Positions 46,500 through 55,693 of a stretch of DNA of 64,000 bases are shown one piece after another. How positions within the stretch are numbered: position 1 is the stretch's first letter; each line of letters begins with the position of its first letter. Both the position numbers and the translations under genes were made by a program. The stretch is from NCBI RefSeq assembly GCF_900102695.1, contig NZ_FMVW01000008.1, forward strand, positions 120,896 through 184,895. Direction: 5' to 3'. The notes beneath the pieces were generated by a model that was not told where the DNA came from, did not search any database, and was given only the letters and a program-made list of their open reading frames with translations. This DNA comes from Afifella marina DSM 2698 (GTDB lineage Bacteria > Pseudomonadota > Alphaproteobacteria > Rhizobiales > Afifellaceae).

Positions 46500-46681
46500 G
46501 GTGGGAAGAGCAGCACCCGGAGGTTAGCGATAGCGTTTAAACTAGAGCTCAAACGCGCTCTGTCCCGCCCCGTTCCGGGGTTTTGGCCACTTTTTAGCCG
46601 CCAAAAGGCACAATTGCGACGCGGAGGCTCAGCCTCATGGGCTCGAACGCTTCACCAACTAAGCAGCCCGTCTGCCCCGCG

Positions 46682-47440
46682 CTAGCGGCTGTTCTCCGAG
46701 ATAAGTCTCGACGCAGCAGACGGAATTTCCCACGGGAGCATGTGTCCGGAATCCGCAAAGAGGTGCACGCCGATCACTCCCGGCAGCCCGCGCGCCTGTG
46801 ACGCGGGCAAAATCCGATCTTGTTCTCCCCACAAGAGCTTCAGAGGGCAAGGAAGAGCGGCGATCGCCTCAAGCGGCAGCGTCTTCTGGGCTCCGCCCGC
46901 GTGCAACGTCTCGGAAATCGCCGTAAGCGCCTCGCCCGCGCCTGGTGCCTCGCGCTCGGCTGCGAGCCCGAGGATCAAGTCTTCGGGCAGCTCGGCACGA
47001 AAGCCGACGAATTCCTCCAGCACCCGGCGCATCTCCTCAGGGCCGCGGGCCGCCGCATAATGGGTCAAAGCACGGTGGTTCACCGCCGGACCAAATCCGC
47101 CCGGAGCAAGAAGCGTCAAGGACCGCGTCTTTTCCGGCTCCTTCAGCGCGATGAGCGCAGCCGCCGCACCCCCCATCGAATGGCCGACGAGATGGAAGCC
47201 GTCTGGCGCGCGTTCGGCCAGGTCCGCCCGCACGGCGCGGGCCGCAGTCACGGCATGGCCGAGCTCAGGATAGCCAAGCGACGCCGCATGGCCTGGAAGG
47301 TCGTAAAGAAGGATCGCTCTCTCACGTCCCAATTCGGCACAGACGTCATCCCACGTCCGGTGCGAGCCGCCAAAACCATGCAAGAGAACGACGGGAATCC
47401 CATCGTTCTTTCCAACCCGTCGCACGAACAAGGACGACAT
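46682..47440 (-). CDS. Alpha/beta hydrolase
   Basis: The 252-residue protein has the alpha/beta-hydrolase fold: oxyanion HGFGGSHRTW, nucleophile elbow LVGHSMGGAAAAL (Ser), the Asp in WGEQDRILP and the His in FADSGHMLPWE. It resembles the esterase-like domain of AcoC-type proteins. The reaction is unknown. ATG at 47440 is preferred to 47491. Confidence 0.9.
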   Translation of the reverse strand: MSSLFVRRVGKNDGIPVVLLHGFGGSHRTWDDVCAELGRERAILLYDLPGHAASLGYPELGHAVTAARAVRADLAERAPDGFHLVGHSMGGAAAALIALKEPEKTRSLTLLAPGGFGPAVNHRALTHYAAARGPEEMRRVLEEFVGFRAELPEDLILGLAAEREAPGAGEALTAISETLHAGGAQKTLPLEAIAALPCPLKLLWGEQDRILPASQARGLPGVIGVHLFADSGHMLPWEIPSAASRLISENSR

Positions 47441-47521
47441 CTCTCCGGCCCCTCCCCTTTTTCTTGCAAACGGCTTACCGCTTTTCCGCAAAGCTCGGAA
47501 GGCGCGTTGCGAGGAAGAGCC

Positions 47522-47947
47522 TCACCAATCGATGATGATGCGGGTGTTCTTTGCGCCGCTGTGCTTGACGAGATTGTAGAGCTTGCGGGCATTCGCCGGA
47601 TGCAGGCGCACGCAGCCATGCGAGGCGGGGCGCCCGAGGCTGCGTACGGAATTGGTTCCGTGGATCGCGTAGCCGCCGCGAAAGAAGATCGAATACGGCA
47701 TCGGCGACATATCGTATTTTCGCGAATACCACATCCTATGCATCCGCTGCGGCCGGTATGTCCCGGTGGGTGTGCGATAGCCCTTCCGTGCGGTCGAAAC
47801 GGCCCAAGTATATGCGAGCCGCCCGTTGCTATAGACGCGCATCTTTTGTGCAGAGAGATCGATGCGAGCGGTTACTCCCGCTGCCGCCACCCCCGCCGTG
47901 ACGGGAAGGGCCAGAAGAAACACAATCATCAGAGCGGCAAAGCGCAT
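47522..47947 (-). CDS. L,D-transpeptidase (YkuD/ErfK)
   Basis: The 141-residue secreted protein has a signal peptide (LMIVFLLALPVTAGVAAAG) and a compact YkuD catalytic domain with YAIHGTNSVRSLGRPASHGC, the conserved His and catalytic Cys, followed by VRLHPANARKLYNLV. It would cross-link peptidoglycan (3-3) or attach proteins. ATG at 47947 is chosen; GGAGGG is just upstream. Confidence 0.93.
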   Translation of the reverse strand: MRFAALMIVFLLALPVTAGVAAAGVTARIDLSAQKMRVYSNGRLAYTWAVSTARKGYRTPTGTYRPQRMHRMWYSRKYDMSPMPYSIFFRGGYAIHGTNSVRSLGRPASHGCVRLHPANARKLYNLVKHSGAKNTRIIIDW

Positions 47948-48190
47948 CATGCCCTCCAAGACGGCGGCCACACCACAACTTTGCCGCACTTCGCCTCAGT
48001 CTAGACACAATTTCTAATCCATACAAAGCGCTGAGGGCAGCCAAATCCCTCTACCGTTAAGCGAGTACAAAGAAGGACCGGGCGGGCCAGAGCGAGACAC
48101 GCTGAGGTCGCAGAGCTCACTTCTCGGCAAAGTGTGCGCGCTTTTTATGCGTGACGAGTGGCGACGCATTGGCTAGCGTCGTTCCACAAC

Positions 48191-49639
48191 ATGGAACAGA
48201 CAGTCGGCCAGCGCGGCATAGCGCGTGAGATCATCTTCAATGAAATGATCGGGCCCGAAGGGGCGCCGCGGGGCCATTACGTGACTCTCTCCGAATGGCT
48301 CGAGCAACAGCCATCTCGCGAGTTGAGGCGCAAGCGGGCCGAGGCGGAATCGATCTTCCGACGTCTCGGCATCACCTTCGCGGTCTATGGTTCCACCGAC
48401 ACGCTGGAACGCCTGATCCCGTTCGACCTCATCCCCCGCATCATATCGGCGGCCGAATGGCGCCTTCTCGAACGCGGCATCGAGCAACGGGTGCGAGCTC
48501 TCAACGCCTTCCTCCTCGATATCTACAACCGCCAGGAGATTATCCGCGCCGGGCGCATTCCGGCCGATATCGTCCTGCGCAACGACGCGTTTCTGCCGGA
48601 AATGATCGGGCATCGGCCGCCGCTCGGCGTCTTCAGCCACATCGTCGGCACCGATATCGTGCGCACGGGGCCACAAGATTTCTTCGTCCTGGAGGACAAT
48701 CTGCGCACACCCTCCGGCGTCTCCTACATGTTGGAGAACCGGGAGGCGATGCTGCACCTCTTCCCGGAGCTTTTTGCCCGCCATTGCGTGGCCCCGGTGC
48801 AGCATTATCCGGAGCTTCTGCGCCAGACGCTTGAAGCCGTGTCACCGGTCGCGCCGGAAGAAACAACGATCGTGGTGTTGACGCCGGGAATCCACAACTC
48901 GGCTTATTTCGAGCATTCCTTCCTCGCCGACCAGATGGGTGTCGAGCTCGTCGAAGGACAGGATCTCTTCGTCTCCGGCGGGGCGCTCTACATGCGCACG
49001 ACGCGAGGGCCGATGCAGGTGCATGTCGTCTACCGGCGCATCGACGACGAATTCCTCGATCCCCTCACCTTCCGGCCGGATTCCATTCTGGGCGTGCCAG
49101 GGCTCATGGATCTCTACCGGGCGGGCGCCGTCACCATCGTCAATGCGCCAGGCACCGGCATCGCCGACGATAAGGCCGTCTATTCCTGGGTGCCGGAGAT
49201 CGTCGAGTTCTATACGGGCCAGAAACCCATCCTGCAGAACGTCCCGACCTGGCGTTGCGCTGAGCCGGAAGCCCTCTCCTATGTCCTCGACCATCTCCCG
49301 GAACTGGTCGTGAAAGAGGTTCACGGGTCTGGCGGCTACGGCATGCTCGTGGGACCGACGTCTTCGAAGAAGCAGATCGAGACGTTCCGCCGGATTTTGA
49401 AGGCACGGCCCTCGAACTACATTGCGCAGCCGACGCTCGCTTTATCCGCCTGCCCGGCCTTCACAAAATCGGGCGTCGCGCCCCGCCACGTCGATCTCAG
49501 ACCTTTCAGCCTTGTCAGCGACCGCGTGCGCATCGTCGCGGGTGGGCTGACGCGCGTCGCCCTCAAGAAGGGCTCGCTCGTCGTCAATTCCTCCCAGGGC
49601 GGCGGCACCAAGGACACTTGGGTGCTGACCGATGAATGA
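48191..49639 (+). CDS. Circularly permuted ATP-grasp protein (Anbu cluster)
   Basis: The 482-residue protein belongs to the circularly permuted ATP-grasp family. Typical stretches are ITFAVYGSTDTLERLIPFDL, RIPADIVLRNDAF, DIVRTGPQDFFVLEDNLRTP, SGVSYMLENREAM and VVKEVHGSGGYGMLVGPTSS. Comparative genomics has predicted these to ligate amino acids or make peptides. First gene of the four-gene Anbu cluster. ATG at 48191 is chosen; a GTG at 48158 would add 11 residues. Confidence 0.93.
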   Translation: MEQTVGQRGIAREIIFNEMIGPEGAPRGHYVTLSEWLEQQPSRELRRKRAEAESIFRRLGITFAVYGSTDTLERLIPFDLIPRIISAAEWRLLERGIEQRVRALNAFLLDIYNRQEIIRAGRIPADIVLRNDAFLPEMIGHRPPLGVFSHIVGTDIVRTGPQDFFVLEDNLRTPSGVSYMLENREAMLHLFPELFARHCVAPVQHYPELLRQTLEAVSPVAPEETTIVVLTPGIHNSAYFEHSFLADQMGVELVEGQDLFVSGGALYMRTTRGPMQVHVVYRRIDDEFLDPLTFRPDSILGVPGLMDLYRAGAVTIVNAPGTGIADDKAVYSWVPEIVEFYTGQKPILQNVPTWRCAEPEALSYVLDHLPELVVKEVHGSGGYGMLVGPTSSKKQIETFRRILKARPSNYIAQPTLALSACPAFTKSGVAPRHVDLRPFSLVSDRVRIVAGGLTRVALKKGSLVVNSSQGGGTKDTWVLTDE

Positions 49640-49699
49640 GAGAACCCTTGGCAGGTGCACGGAAAGCGTCCGAGGGCAAAGCATGAAAGATCTGTCGTC

Positions 49700-50653
49700 A
49701 TGCTGAGCCGGGTCGCATCGAGCCTCTTCTGGATGTCTCGCTATATCGAGCGGGCGGAGAACATCTCGCGCCTCTGCGAAGCGGGTTTCCGTATCTCGCT
49801 CACCCCGAAAGTCGGTGGTGGACACAAGGAAGAATGGCTCTCGACGCTCAAGAGTGCGGGCGTGCTTGAAAGCTATCTCTCCGTCCATGACGAGATCACG
49901 GGCGAGACCGCGATCAACTTCCTGCTGTTCGACGAGCGCAACGCCTCTTCGGTCACGTCGTGCCTCACGTCGGCGCGCAACAATGCCCGCATCGTGCGCA
50001 CCAAACTCACCCGCGACATGTGGGAATCCTTGAACGATACGTGGATCGCCCTGCAGGCGGTATCTCCCCAATCCATGACGAATGCCCGGCTGCCGGATTT
50101 TCTCGACTGGGTCCGCCACCGCACGGCGCAGTTTCGTGGCGCACTCCTCGGCACGGTCCTGCGCGACGAGGGTTACTATTTCAGCCAGCTCGGCGCCTTC
50201 ATGGAGCGCGCCGACAATACGGCGCGCATCGTCGACGTGAAGTACTACCTCTTATTGCCGGACCATCAGGCCGTGGGGGGCGCAATCGACACCTATCAAT
50301 GGGAAACGATCCTCAGAGCCGTTTCGGCGCAGCGCTCCTACCGGCACGTCTTTCACGAAGATTACCGCCCCTGGCGGGTCGCCGAGTTTCTGATCCTGCG
50401 ACCGGAAATGCCGCGATCCCTGCGTTTCTGCTATGACTGGCTCAACGTCACGATCGACGGGCTGATTGAACGCCAACATCCTGAGTTGAGAGCGGCGGAG
50501 CTTATTCGCAGCACGCATCGGCTCCTGAAAAGCAGCCAGATGGACGATATTTTCCAGTCCGGCCTGCACGAGTTTCTGACGGATTTCATCGATCGCAACA
50601 ATCGCGTCACCCGAGACCTCGCAGTCGATTACTGCTTCGCGCAGGCGGCCTGA
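49700..50653 (+). CDS. Alpha-E domain protein (DUF403)
   Basis: The 317-residue helical protein starts LSRVASSLFWMSRYIERAEN, the signature of the alpha-E family, and includes FLLFDERNASSVTSCLTSAR and SQLGAFMERADNTARIVDVK. Alpha-E proteins always accompany the permuted ATP-grasp enzyme; their activity is unknown. It starts 60 bases after the ATP-grasp stop, and the transglutaminase starts three bases after its own stop. Confidence 0.93.
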   Translation: MLSRVASSLFWMSRYIERAENISRLCEAGFRISLTPKVGGGHKEEWLSTLKSAGVLESYLSVHDEITGETAINFLLFDERNASSVTSCLTSARNNARIVRTKLTRDMWESLNDTWIALQAVSPQSMTNARLPDFLDWVRHRTAQFRGALLGTVLRDEGYYFSQLGAFMERADNTARIVDVKYYLLLPDHQAVGGAIDTYQWETILRAVSAQRSYRHVFHEDYRPWRVAEFLILRPEMPRSLRFCYDWLNVTIDGLIERQHPELRAAELIRSTHRLLKSSQMDDIFQSGLHEFLTDFIDRNNRVTRDLAVDYCFAQAA

Positions 50654-50655
50654 CC

Positions 50656-51459
50656 ATGCGGCTCAAGATCCGGCACGTCACCAATTATGACTATGCGAGC
50701 GCCGGGCGCTACGCCATCCAGCGGCTGCGCCTCACAGCCCGCGCGAATGCCGCTCAGAGCGTTGAAGAATGGCGCATCGAGGCTCCCGGCATCGACGAGG
50801 CGGCAAGTTATACCGACGGCTTCGGCAACATCACGCATCTCGTGACGCAGAACCAGCCGCTCGAAACGCTATCGATCATCGCCGAAGGCGTGGTGGTGAC
50901 GAAGGATACCGGCGGGGTTACGGGACGTCCGCCTGAAGCCGCCAATCCGGCGTCTTTTCTGCGCAGCACGGCCAGTACAGAGGCCTCACCCGCGATCCGC
51001 AAGATAGCGCGCAACGCCAGAGGCAACGACCGCCTCTCGCTGTTGCACAGCCTGATGTCGGTGATCGGTGATCATATGAGTTTCGATACTGATGCGAGCC
51101 ATTCCGGAACCAGTGCGGCGGACGCGTTCGCCGCGGGCTTCGGCGTCTGCCAGGACTTCACCCATATCTTCTGCGCGGCCGCCCGCTCTCTGGAGGTGCC
51201 GGCGCGTTACGTCACCGGCTATCTCCGGCTCGAAGACGAGGCTCCCGCGGTCGCGCACCATGCCTGGGCGGAGGCCTTCGTGCCCGAACTCGGCTGGGTC
51301 GGCTTCGACGTTGCCAATGGCGTCTGCCCAACGGAAAATTATGTTCGTCTCGCCTGCGGCCTCGACGCGCGTGCCGCCGCGCCTATAGTCGGCTTACATC
51401 GACAGGCGGGCGAAGAAATTCTGTCCGTGGACGTCGTCGTCGAACAGCAGCAGCAATAG
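50656..51459 (+). CDS. Transglutaminase-like cysteine protease (Anbu cluster)
   Basis: The 267-residue protein has an N-terminal bacterial transglutaminase-like beta domain (RLKIRHVTNYDYASAGRYAI) and a catalytic core with Cys in AGFGVCQDFTHIFCAAARSL, His in VAHHAWAEAFVPELGW and Asp in GFDVANGVCPTENYVRLACG. It probably cleaves or forms isopeptide bonds. Third gene of the cluster. Confidence 0.93.
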   Translation: MRLKIRHVTNYDYASAGRYAIQRLRLTARANAAQSVEEWRIEAPGIDEAASYTDGFGNITHLVTQNQPLETLSIIAEGVVVTKDTGGVTGRPPEAANPASFLRSTASTEASPAIRKIARNARGNDRLSLLHSLMSVIGDHMSFDTDASHSGTSAADAFAAGFGVCQDFTHIFCAAARSLEVPARYVTGYLRLEDEAPAVAHHAWAEAFVPELGWVGFDVANGVCPTENYVRLACGLDARAAAPIVGLHRQAGEEILSVDVVVEQQQQ

Positions 51460-51488
51460 CGAGCGCGGGCTGCCCCGGAGAAGCGGAA

Positions 51489-52289
51489 ATGACGTATTGC
51501 GTGGGCCTGCGCCTCGACCGAGGGATCGTCTTCGCCTCCGACACGCGCACAAATGCCGGCGTCGACAATGTCTCCGTCTTCAAGAAAATGCATATCTGGG
51601 AGCGGAAGGGCGAGCGGCTGCTCGTGCTCTTGTCGGCCGGCAACCTGTCGGTGACACAATCCGTCGTCTCGCTCCTCAATGAGAGACTGCATGTCGCCGC
51701 CGATGGCAGCGAGCCATCGCTGATGACGGTGGAGACGATGTTCCAGGCGGCGCGCCTCGTCGGGCAGACGGTGCGCGAGGCCCTTGTCGACCAGGACGAA
51801 GCCGCCAAAGAGAATCCGGGCCTCTTCTCCGCTTCCTTCATCTTCGGCGGTCAGATCGAGGGAGACATTCACCGCCTCTTCCTGATCTATCAGGAAGGCA
51901 ATTTCATCGAAGCGACGAAGGACACGCCCTATTTCCAAATCGGCGAGCACAAATACGGCAAGCCGATCCTCGACCGCGTCACGGTGGCACCGATGCGCAT
52001 GGGCGAAGCGGCCAAACTCGTTCTCATCTCCTTCGATTCCACCTTGCGCTCGAACCTGTCCGTCGGGCTGCCGATCGACCTTCTCATCTACCGCAAGGAT
52101 ACGCTGACGATCGGCGAGCAACGCCGCATCGAGGCGGAAGATCCCTATTTCCGAAAGCTTTCGCATGCCTGGTCGGAGGCGCTGCGCGACGCTTTCGCCC
52201 GCATCGACGAATACGAAGCTCTCGATGCAGGCGGGCCGCCTCCGATCAGCCTCGTGCCATCGAAGCCGTCGGCCAAGGAAGAGGCTTAG
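51489..52289 (+). CDS. Anbu peptidase (proteasome-like)
   Basis: Anbu is the ancestral-beta-subunit relative of HslV and the 20S proteasome. The 266-residue sequence starts MTYCVGLRLDRGIVFASDTR, so removal of Met1 exposes the nucleophilic Thr, as in the family; SDTRTNAGVDNVSVFKKMH and LFSASFIFGGQIEGDIHRLF are characteristic. Published structures show a spiral assembly rather than a closed ring. Its stop overlaps the stop of the convergent cupin gene by four bases. Confidence 0.94.
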   Translation: MTYCVGLRLDRGIVFASDTRTNAGVDNVSVFKKMHIWERKGERLLVLLSAGNLSVTQSVVSLLNERLHVAADGSEPSLMTVETMFQAARLVGQTVREALVDQDEAAKENPGLFSASFIFGGQIEGDIHRLFLIYQEGNFIEATKDTPYFQIGEHKYGKPILDRVTVAPMRMGEAAKLVLISFDSTLRSNLSVGLPIDLLIYRKDTLTIGEQRRIEAEDPYFRKLSHAWSEALRDAFARIDEYEALDAGGPPPISLVPSKPSAKEEA

Positions 52290-52762
52290 GCGGCCTCGCC
52301 TTGCGGGCCGTCCGGCAAGAGGATCTCCATCCCGTTGCGCTCGGCAATCGCCTTGAGAGCCGGAATATCGGGGGCTCGAAGAGGCGGAAATTCGCACGTC
52401 CGTGACGGCACGGCTTCACCCGCCTGCGTGTAGAATCCCTCATGAACGAGACCCGGCGTGTTGATCACCAGAAGGCGGGCTGGTTCCTTTCCGACATTCT
52501 TGAAAGCGTGGGCCGCTCCTGTCGGGACCTTTACGAAATCGCCGGCGCCGGCTGTGAACGTCTTGCCGTCCAGCATGAACTCGAACGTTCCCTCGACCAC
52601 GTAAAAGGCTTCGTCGTCGCCGGGATGACGGTTGGGAGGAGCTCCGGCGCCAGGTGCGCTCAAAGTCTCCACCAGACAATAAGCTCCGCCCGTTTCAGGG
52701 CTTCGCGCCAGAAAACGTACGAGGTTGCCGAAGAGGTGATACGTATCCGTCGCCGTCGACAT
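52286..52762 (-). CDS. Cupin domain protein
   Basis: The 158-residue protein has a conserved double-stranded beta-helix with metal-ligand motif PNRHPGDDEAFYVVEGTFEF and the second motif GDFVKVPTGAAHAFKNVG. It may be a small dioxygenase or isomerase-like protein. It is divergent from a TetR gene, a common arrangement for regulator-controlled single enzymes. Confidence 0.88.
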   Translation of the reverse strand: MSTATDTYHLFGNLVRFLARSPETGGAYCLVETLSAPGAGAPPNRHPGDDEAFYVVEGTFEFMLDGKTFTAGAGDFVKVPTGAAHAFKNVGKEPARLLVINTPGLVHEGFYTQAGEAVPSRTCEFPPLRAPDIPALKAIAERNGMEILLPDGPQGEAA

Positions 52763-52804
52763 AGCATGCCCTTTCCGCGGCTTGCCGCCACCTGCCCTTG
52801 CTTC

Positions 52805-52840
52805 ATGAGTGAGATATTATTATCTTAATGAGACACTCAT
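52805..52840. promoter_or_regulatory. Candidate operator between cupin and TetR genes
   Basis: ATGAGTG (52805-52811) and CACTCAT (52834-52840) form a perfect inverted repeat, with AGATA (52812-52816) and TATCT (52821-52825) nested inside. The AT-rich centre contrasts with the GC-rich surroundings and lies in the divergent spacer. TetR autoregulation from this site is inferred. Confidence 0.45.
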
Positions 52841-52860
52841 CTCAACAAAATTCGGATATC

Positions 52861-53487
52861 ATGCAGACTGAAGGTGGAAGGCTGAAGCAAAAGGCGCGCA
52901 CACGGCGCGACCTGTTGGAAGCGGCGCGTCGGCTGGTGGAGCGCGGAGAGACGGTGACGGTCCCCGCCGCCGCCGACGAAGCCGGGATCTCGCGCGCCAC
53001 CGCCTATCGGTACTTTTCAAACGCCGACATCCTCACGCTCGAAAGCGTTCTCGATCTCCAGGTGCTTCCCGCTGAAGATGTCATCGCGGGCGCGTCGACA
53101 GTGAGAGAACGGGTGATGCGCGTGCACCGACATCTCATCGATCTGACCCGGACTGCCGAGCCGCAATTCCGGCTTTTTCTCGCACGGACCCTCGATGCTT
53201 CGGTCAACGAGGGGGCGGCAAAGGCGCGTGCGCTGCGCGGCGGCCGTCGCGTCGCTATGTTGGAGGTCGCCCTGGAACCGGCACGCACGAAACTCGGCAA
53301 GGCGAGCTTCAGAACGCTCGTCAACGCCCTTTCGGCGGTGTCGGGGATCGAGGCCGGGGTTGCTCTCAAAGACGCCTGCGCGCTCAACAACGAGGACGCC
53401 GACCGCGCCACCACCGCGATCGTCGAGGCGCTGCTCGCGCGCTACGGCCTCGATGCAGAAACCGACGACACATCATCTGGCGCCTGA
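52861..53487 (+). CDS. TetR-family transcriptional regulator
   Basis: The 208-residue protein has a TetR helix-turn-helix (KARTRRDLLEAARRLVERGE, VPAAADEAGISRATAYRYFS). The C-terminal helical domain is typical of TetR proteins with an open ligand pocket. ATG at 52861 is preferred to 52828, since the latter lies inside the palindrome. Its 3' end overlaps the convergent LysR gene by 46 bases. Confidence 0.88.
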   Translation: MQTEGGRLKQKARTRRDLLEAARRLVERGETVTVPAAADEAGISRATAYRYFSNADILTLESVLDLQVLPAEDVIAGASTVRERVMRVHRHLIDLTRTAEPQFRLFLARTLDASVNEGAAKARALRGGRRVAMLEVALEPARTKLGKASFRTLVNALSAVSGIEAGVALKDACALNNEDADRATTAIVEALLARYGLDAETDDTSSGA

Positions 53488-54380
53488 CGCTGGACGCGTC
53501 GGGCCGTATCGATGAAAGCACGCAGCTTGGGCGAGAGCGAAGCGCGGCTCGGAAAATAGAGAAAAAGACCGGGCTCCTCGATTGCGGTTTGCGAGAGGAG
53601 CTGCTCAAGCCGCCCTTCCGCAATATCGGCGCACACCAGCGGCTCGAAAAGGTAAGCGATGCCAAGCCCCTCCCTTGCCAGATCGAGAGCACTCATCGCA
53701 TCGCTCACAACGAGCGGGCCGCGTGTCTCCACCGCCACGTCCTTGCCGTTCTCAGAAAGCTCCCAGCGATAGAGCGCCCGCGAGCGGATCCGCCGAAATC
53801 CAATGCAGTGATGAGAGGCAAGATCGGCAATCCGCTCGGGTCGGCCGCGGCGTGCGAGATAATGCGGCGAGGCTACCAGAATCGCCTTGAAAGGCGGAGT
53901 AAGGCGGACGGCCACCATATCGCGCGCAATCATCTCGCCGAGACGAACCCCTGCATCGAAACCCTCGCCGACGATATCGGCAAGCCCCTCATCGACGGTG
54001 ATGTCGACCGTCACGTCCGGGTGCAGCTCGACCATCTCCTTCAGGATACGGGTGAGCGCCAGCGGCAGGGCGAGCCGCGGCGCGTTGAGCCGCAAGACGC
54101 CGCCCGCTCGCCCTTTCGCAGCCTGCAGGCGCTCGATTTCCTCGGCAATATCGGCAAGCACCGGGGAGATGCCGGCAAGAAAAGCTTCACCCGCTTCGGT
54201 CAGAGCGACGCTCCTCGTCGTGCGTGCGAAGATCGCCTGGCCGAGCCTCTCCTCCACAACCCGCACGGCATGGCTGACTGCCGAAGGGCTCATGCCGAGT
54301 TCGCCGGCAGCTGCAGCGAAGCCTTTTCGCCTCGCGACGGCCGCCACGACGAACAGGTGGCTGAGGAGATCACGCTCCAT
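53442..54380 (-). CDS. LysR-family transcriptional regulator
   Basis: The 312-residue protein has the N-terminal LysR helix-turn-helix (SHLFVVAAVARRKGFAAAAG, MSPSAVSHAVRVVEERLGQA) and a periplasmic-binding-like effector domain (RLNAPRLALPLALTRILKEM, DAGVRLGEMIARDMVAVRL). It is divergent from an aldo/keto reductase gene and probably controls it. Start at 54380 fits the family. Confidence 0.92.
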   Translation of the reverse strand: MERDLLSHLFVVAAVARRKGFAAAAGELGMSPSAVSHAVRVVEERLGQAIFARTTRSVALTEAGEAFLAGISPVLADIAEEIERLQAAKGRAGGVLRLNAPRLALPLALTRILKEMVELHPDVTVDITVDEGLADIVGEGFDAGVRLGEMIARDMVAVRLTPPFKAILVASPHYLARRGRPERIADLASHHCIGFRRIRSRALYRWELSENGKDVAVETRGPLVVSDAMSALDLAREGLGIAYLFEPLVCADIAEGRLEQLLSQTAIEEPGLFLYFPSRASLSPKLRAFIDTARRVQRQAPDDVSSVSASRP

Positions 54381-54499
54381 TGCTGCACCCGATCGCACAG
54401 TCCATGTGAGAAGAACGATCTTATCGCATAAAGCCTGATCGCTCATGCTTCTTCCTGTTCAGACAGGGCGCCCGGTGTCGAATGGAGGGGATGATGACG

Positions 54500-55594
54500 A
54501 TGGATTATTACACGCTCGGACGAAGCGGCCTCAGAGTGAGCCGCCTCGCCCTCGGCACCATGACCTTCGGGACGGAATGGGGCTGGGGCGCGGACCGCGA
54601 GACGGCACACTCCCTCCTCGAGGCGTATCTGGAAGCTGGCGGCAATTTCTTCGATACGGCCGATCTCTATACGGGGGGAACGAGTGAGGAATGGCTCGGC
54701 GCATTCATCGCCGAACGCGGTCTTCGCGATCGCGCGGTGATCGCCACGAAATTCAGCTACAATGCCGAACCCGGCAATCCGAATACGGGCGGCAACGGTC
54801 GCAAGAATATCCTGCGGGCCCTCGAAGGCTCTCTGAAACGGCTCAAAACCGACTATGTCGATCTCTACCTTCTGCATACCTGGGACAGACTGACGCCAGC
54901 CGAAGAAGTGCTGCGCACGCTCGATGATCTCGTCGCGGCGGGCAAAGTCCGGCACATCGGTCTCTCCGACGTGCCGGCCTGGTATGCAGGGCGTGCGCAA
55001 GCCATTGCCGAACTGAGAGGCTTTGAGCCCGTCTGCGCCCTCCAGCTTGAATACTCGCTGGCTGAACGCAATATCGAGCACGAATTCGTGCCCTTCGGCC
55101 TTGCGACGGGCGCCGGCATCATGGCGTGGAGCCCGCTCGCGTCGGGGCTTCTTTCCGGCAAATATCGGACGGGGGAACAGATTGCGGGACGGCTTGAGAC
55201 CTTGAAGGGATCGTCCAATCCCGGGTTTCAGAAGCTCACCGAACGGAATTTCTCGATCGTCTCCGCCCTCGAAACCGTCGCCAACGAACTCGGCCGTTCG
55301 ATGGCGCAGATCGCCATCAACTGGGTGGCGACGCAGCCCGGCGTCGCCTCCGTCATCCTCGGCGCGACCCGGCGCACGCAGCTCGCCGAGACGCTCGGCG
55401 CTCTCGACTTCACGATTCCGCCAGAACTTCGGGCACGTCTTGACGAGGCGAGCCAGCCTACCACCCCCTTCCCCTACACTTTCTTCGGGGCTGAGCTGCA
55501 GGGCGGCATCACAGGCGGAACGACGGTCGGCGACAAGCCGGCGGGATACGCTCCGCCGATGGTCATCAAAGGTGCCTTTGCAGGCTTTGGCTGA
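54500..55594 (+). CDS. Aldo/keto reductase
   Basis: The 364-residue NADPH-dependent oxidoreductase shows the family motifs RVSRLALGTMTFGTEWGWGA, FFDTADLYTGGTSEEWLGAF (Asp/Tyr), the Lys in RAVIATKFSYNAEP, VDLYLLHTWDRLTPAEEVL and AIMAWSPLASGLLSGKY-like AGIMAWSPLASGLLSGKY. Several ATGs (54482, 54491, 54494, 54500) are possible; the last fits the typical MDYYTLGRSGLRVSRLALG. Substrate is unknown. Confidence 0.93.
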   Translation: MDYYTLGRSGLRVSRLALGTMTFGTEWGWGADRETAHSLLEAYLEAGGNFFDTADLYTGGTSEEWLGAFIAERGLRDRAVIATKFSYNAEPGNPNTGGNGRKNILRALEGSLKRLKTDYVDLYLLHTWDRLTPAEEVLRTLDDLVAAGKVRHIGLSDVPAWYAGRAQAIAELRGFEPVCALQLEYSLAERNIEHEFVPFGLATGAGIMAWSPLASGLLSGKYRTGEQIAGRLETLKGSSNPGFQKLTERNFSIVSALETVANELGRSMAQIAINWVATQPGVASVILGATRRTQLAETLGALDFTIPPELRARLDEASQPTTPFPYTFFGAELQGGITGGTTVGDKPAGYAPPMVIKGAFAGFG

Positions 55595-55624
55595 GCGGGA
55601 CCGGTATTGGCCGGCTCAACAGGC

Positions 55625-55648
55625 ATGGCCGGCCCCAGAGCCGGCCAT
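55625..55648. terminator. Hairpin between aldo/keto reductase and mmsA
   Basis: ATGGCCGGC (55625-55633) pairs perfectly with GCCGGCCAT (55640-55648) across six bases in the convergent spacer. There is no clear T-run, so it may act as a bidirectional barrier rather than a standard terminator. Confidence 0.5.
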
Positions 55649-55693
55649 TCTGCGCCGCCAAAGCGGCAGCGGTATCATACGGCGATCCGTTTC

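Noticed and set aside
46630..46680. tRNA-like pieces on the minus strand (TTAGTTGGTGAAGC, then GTTCGAGCCC)
   Set aside because: There is no anticodon arm between the D-like and T-like pieces and no acceptor stem. It does not fold as a cloverleaf.
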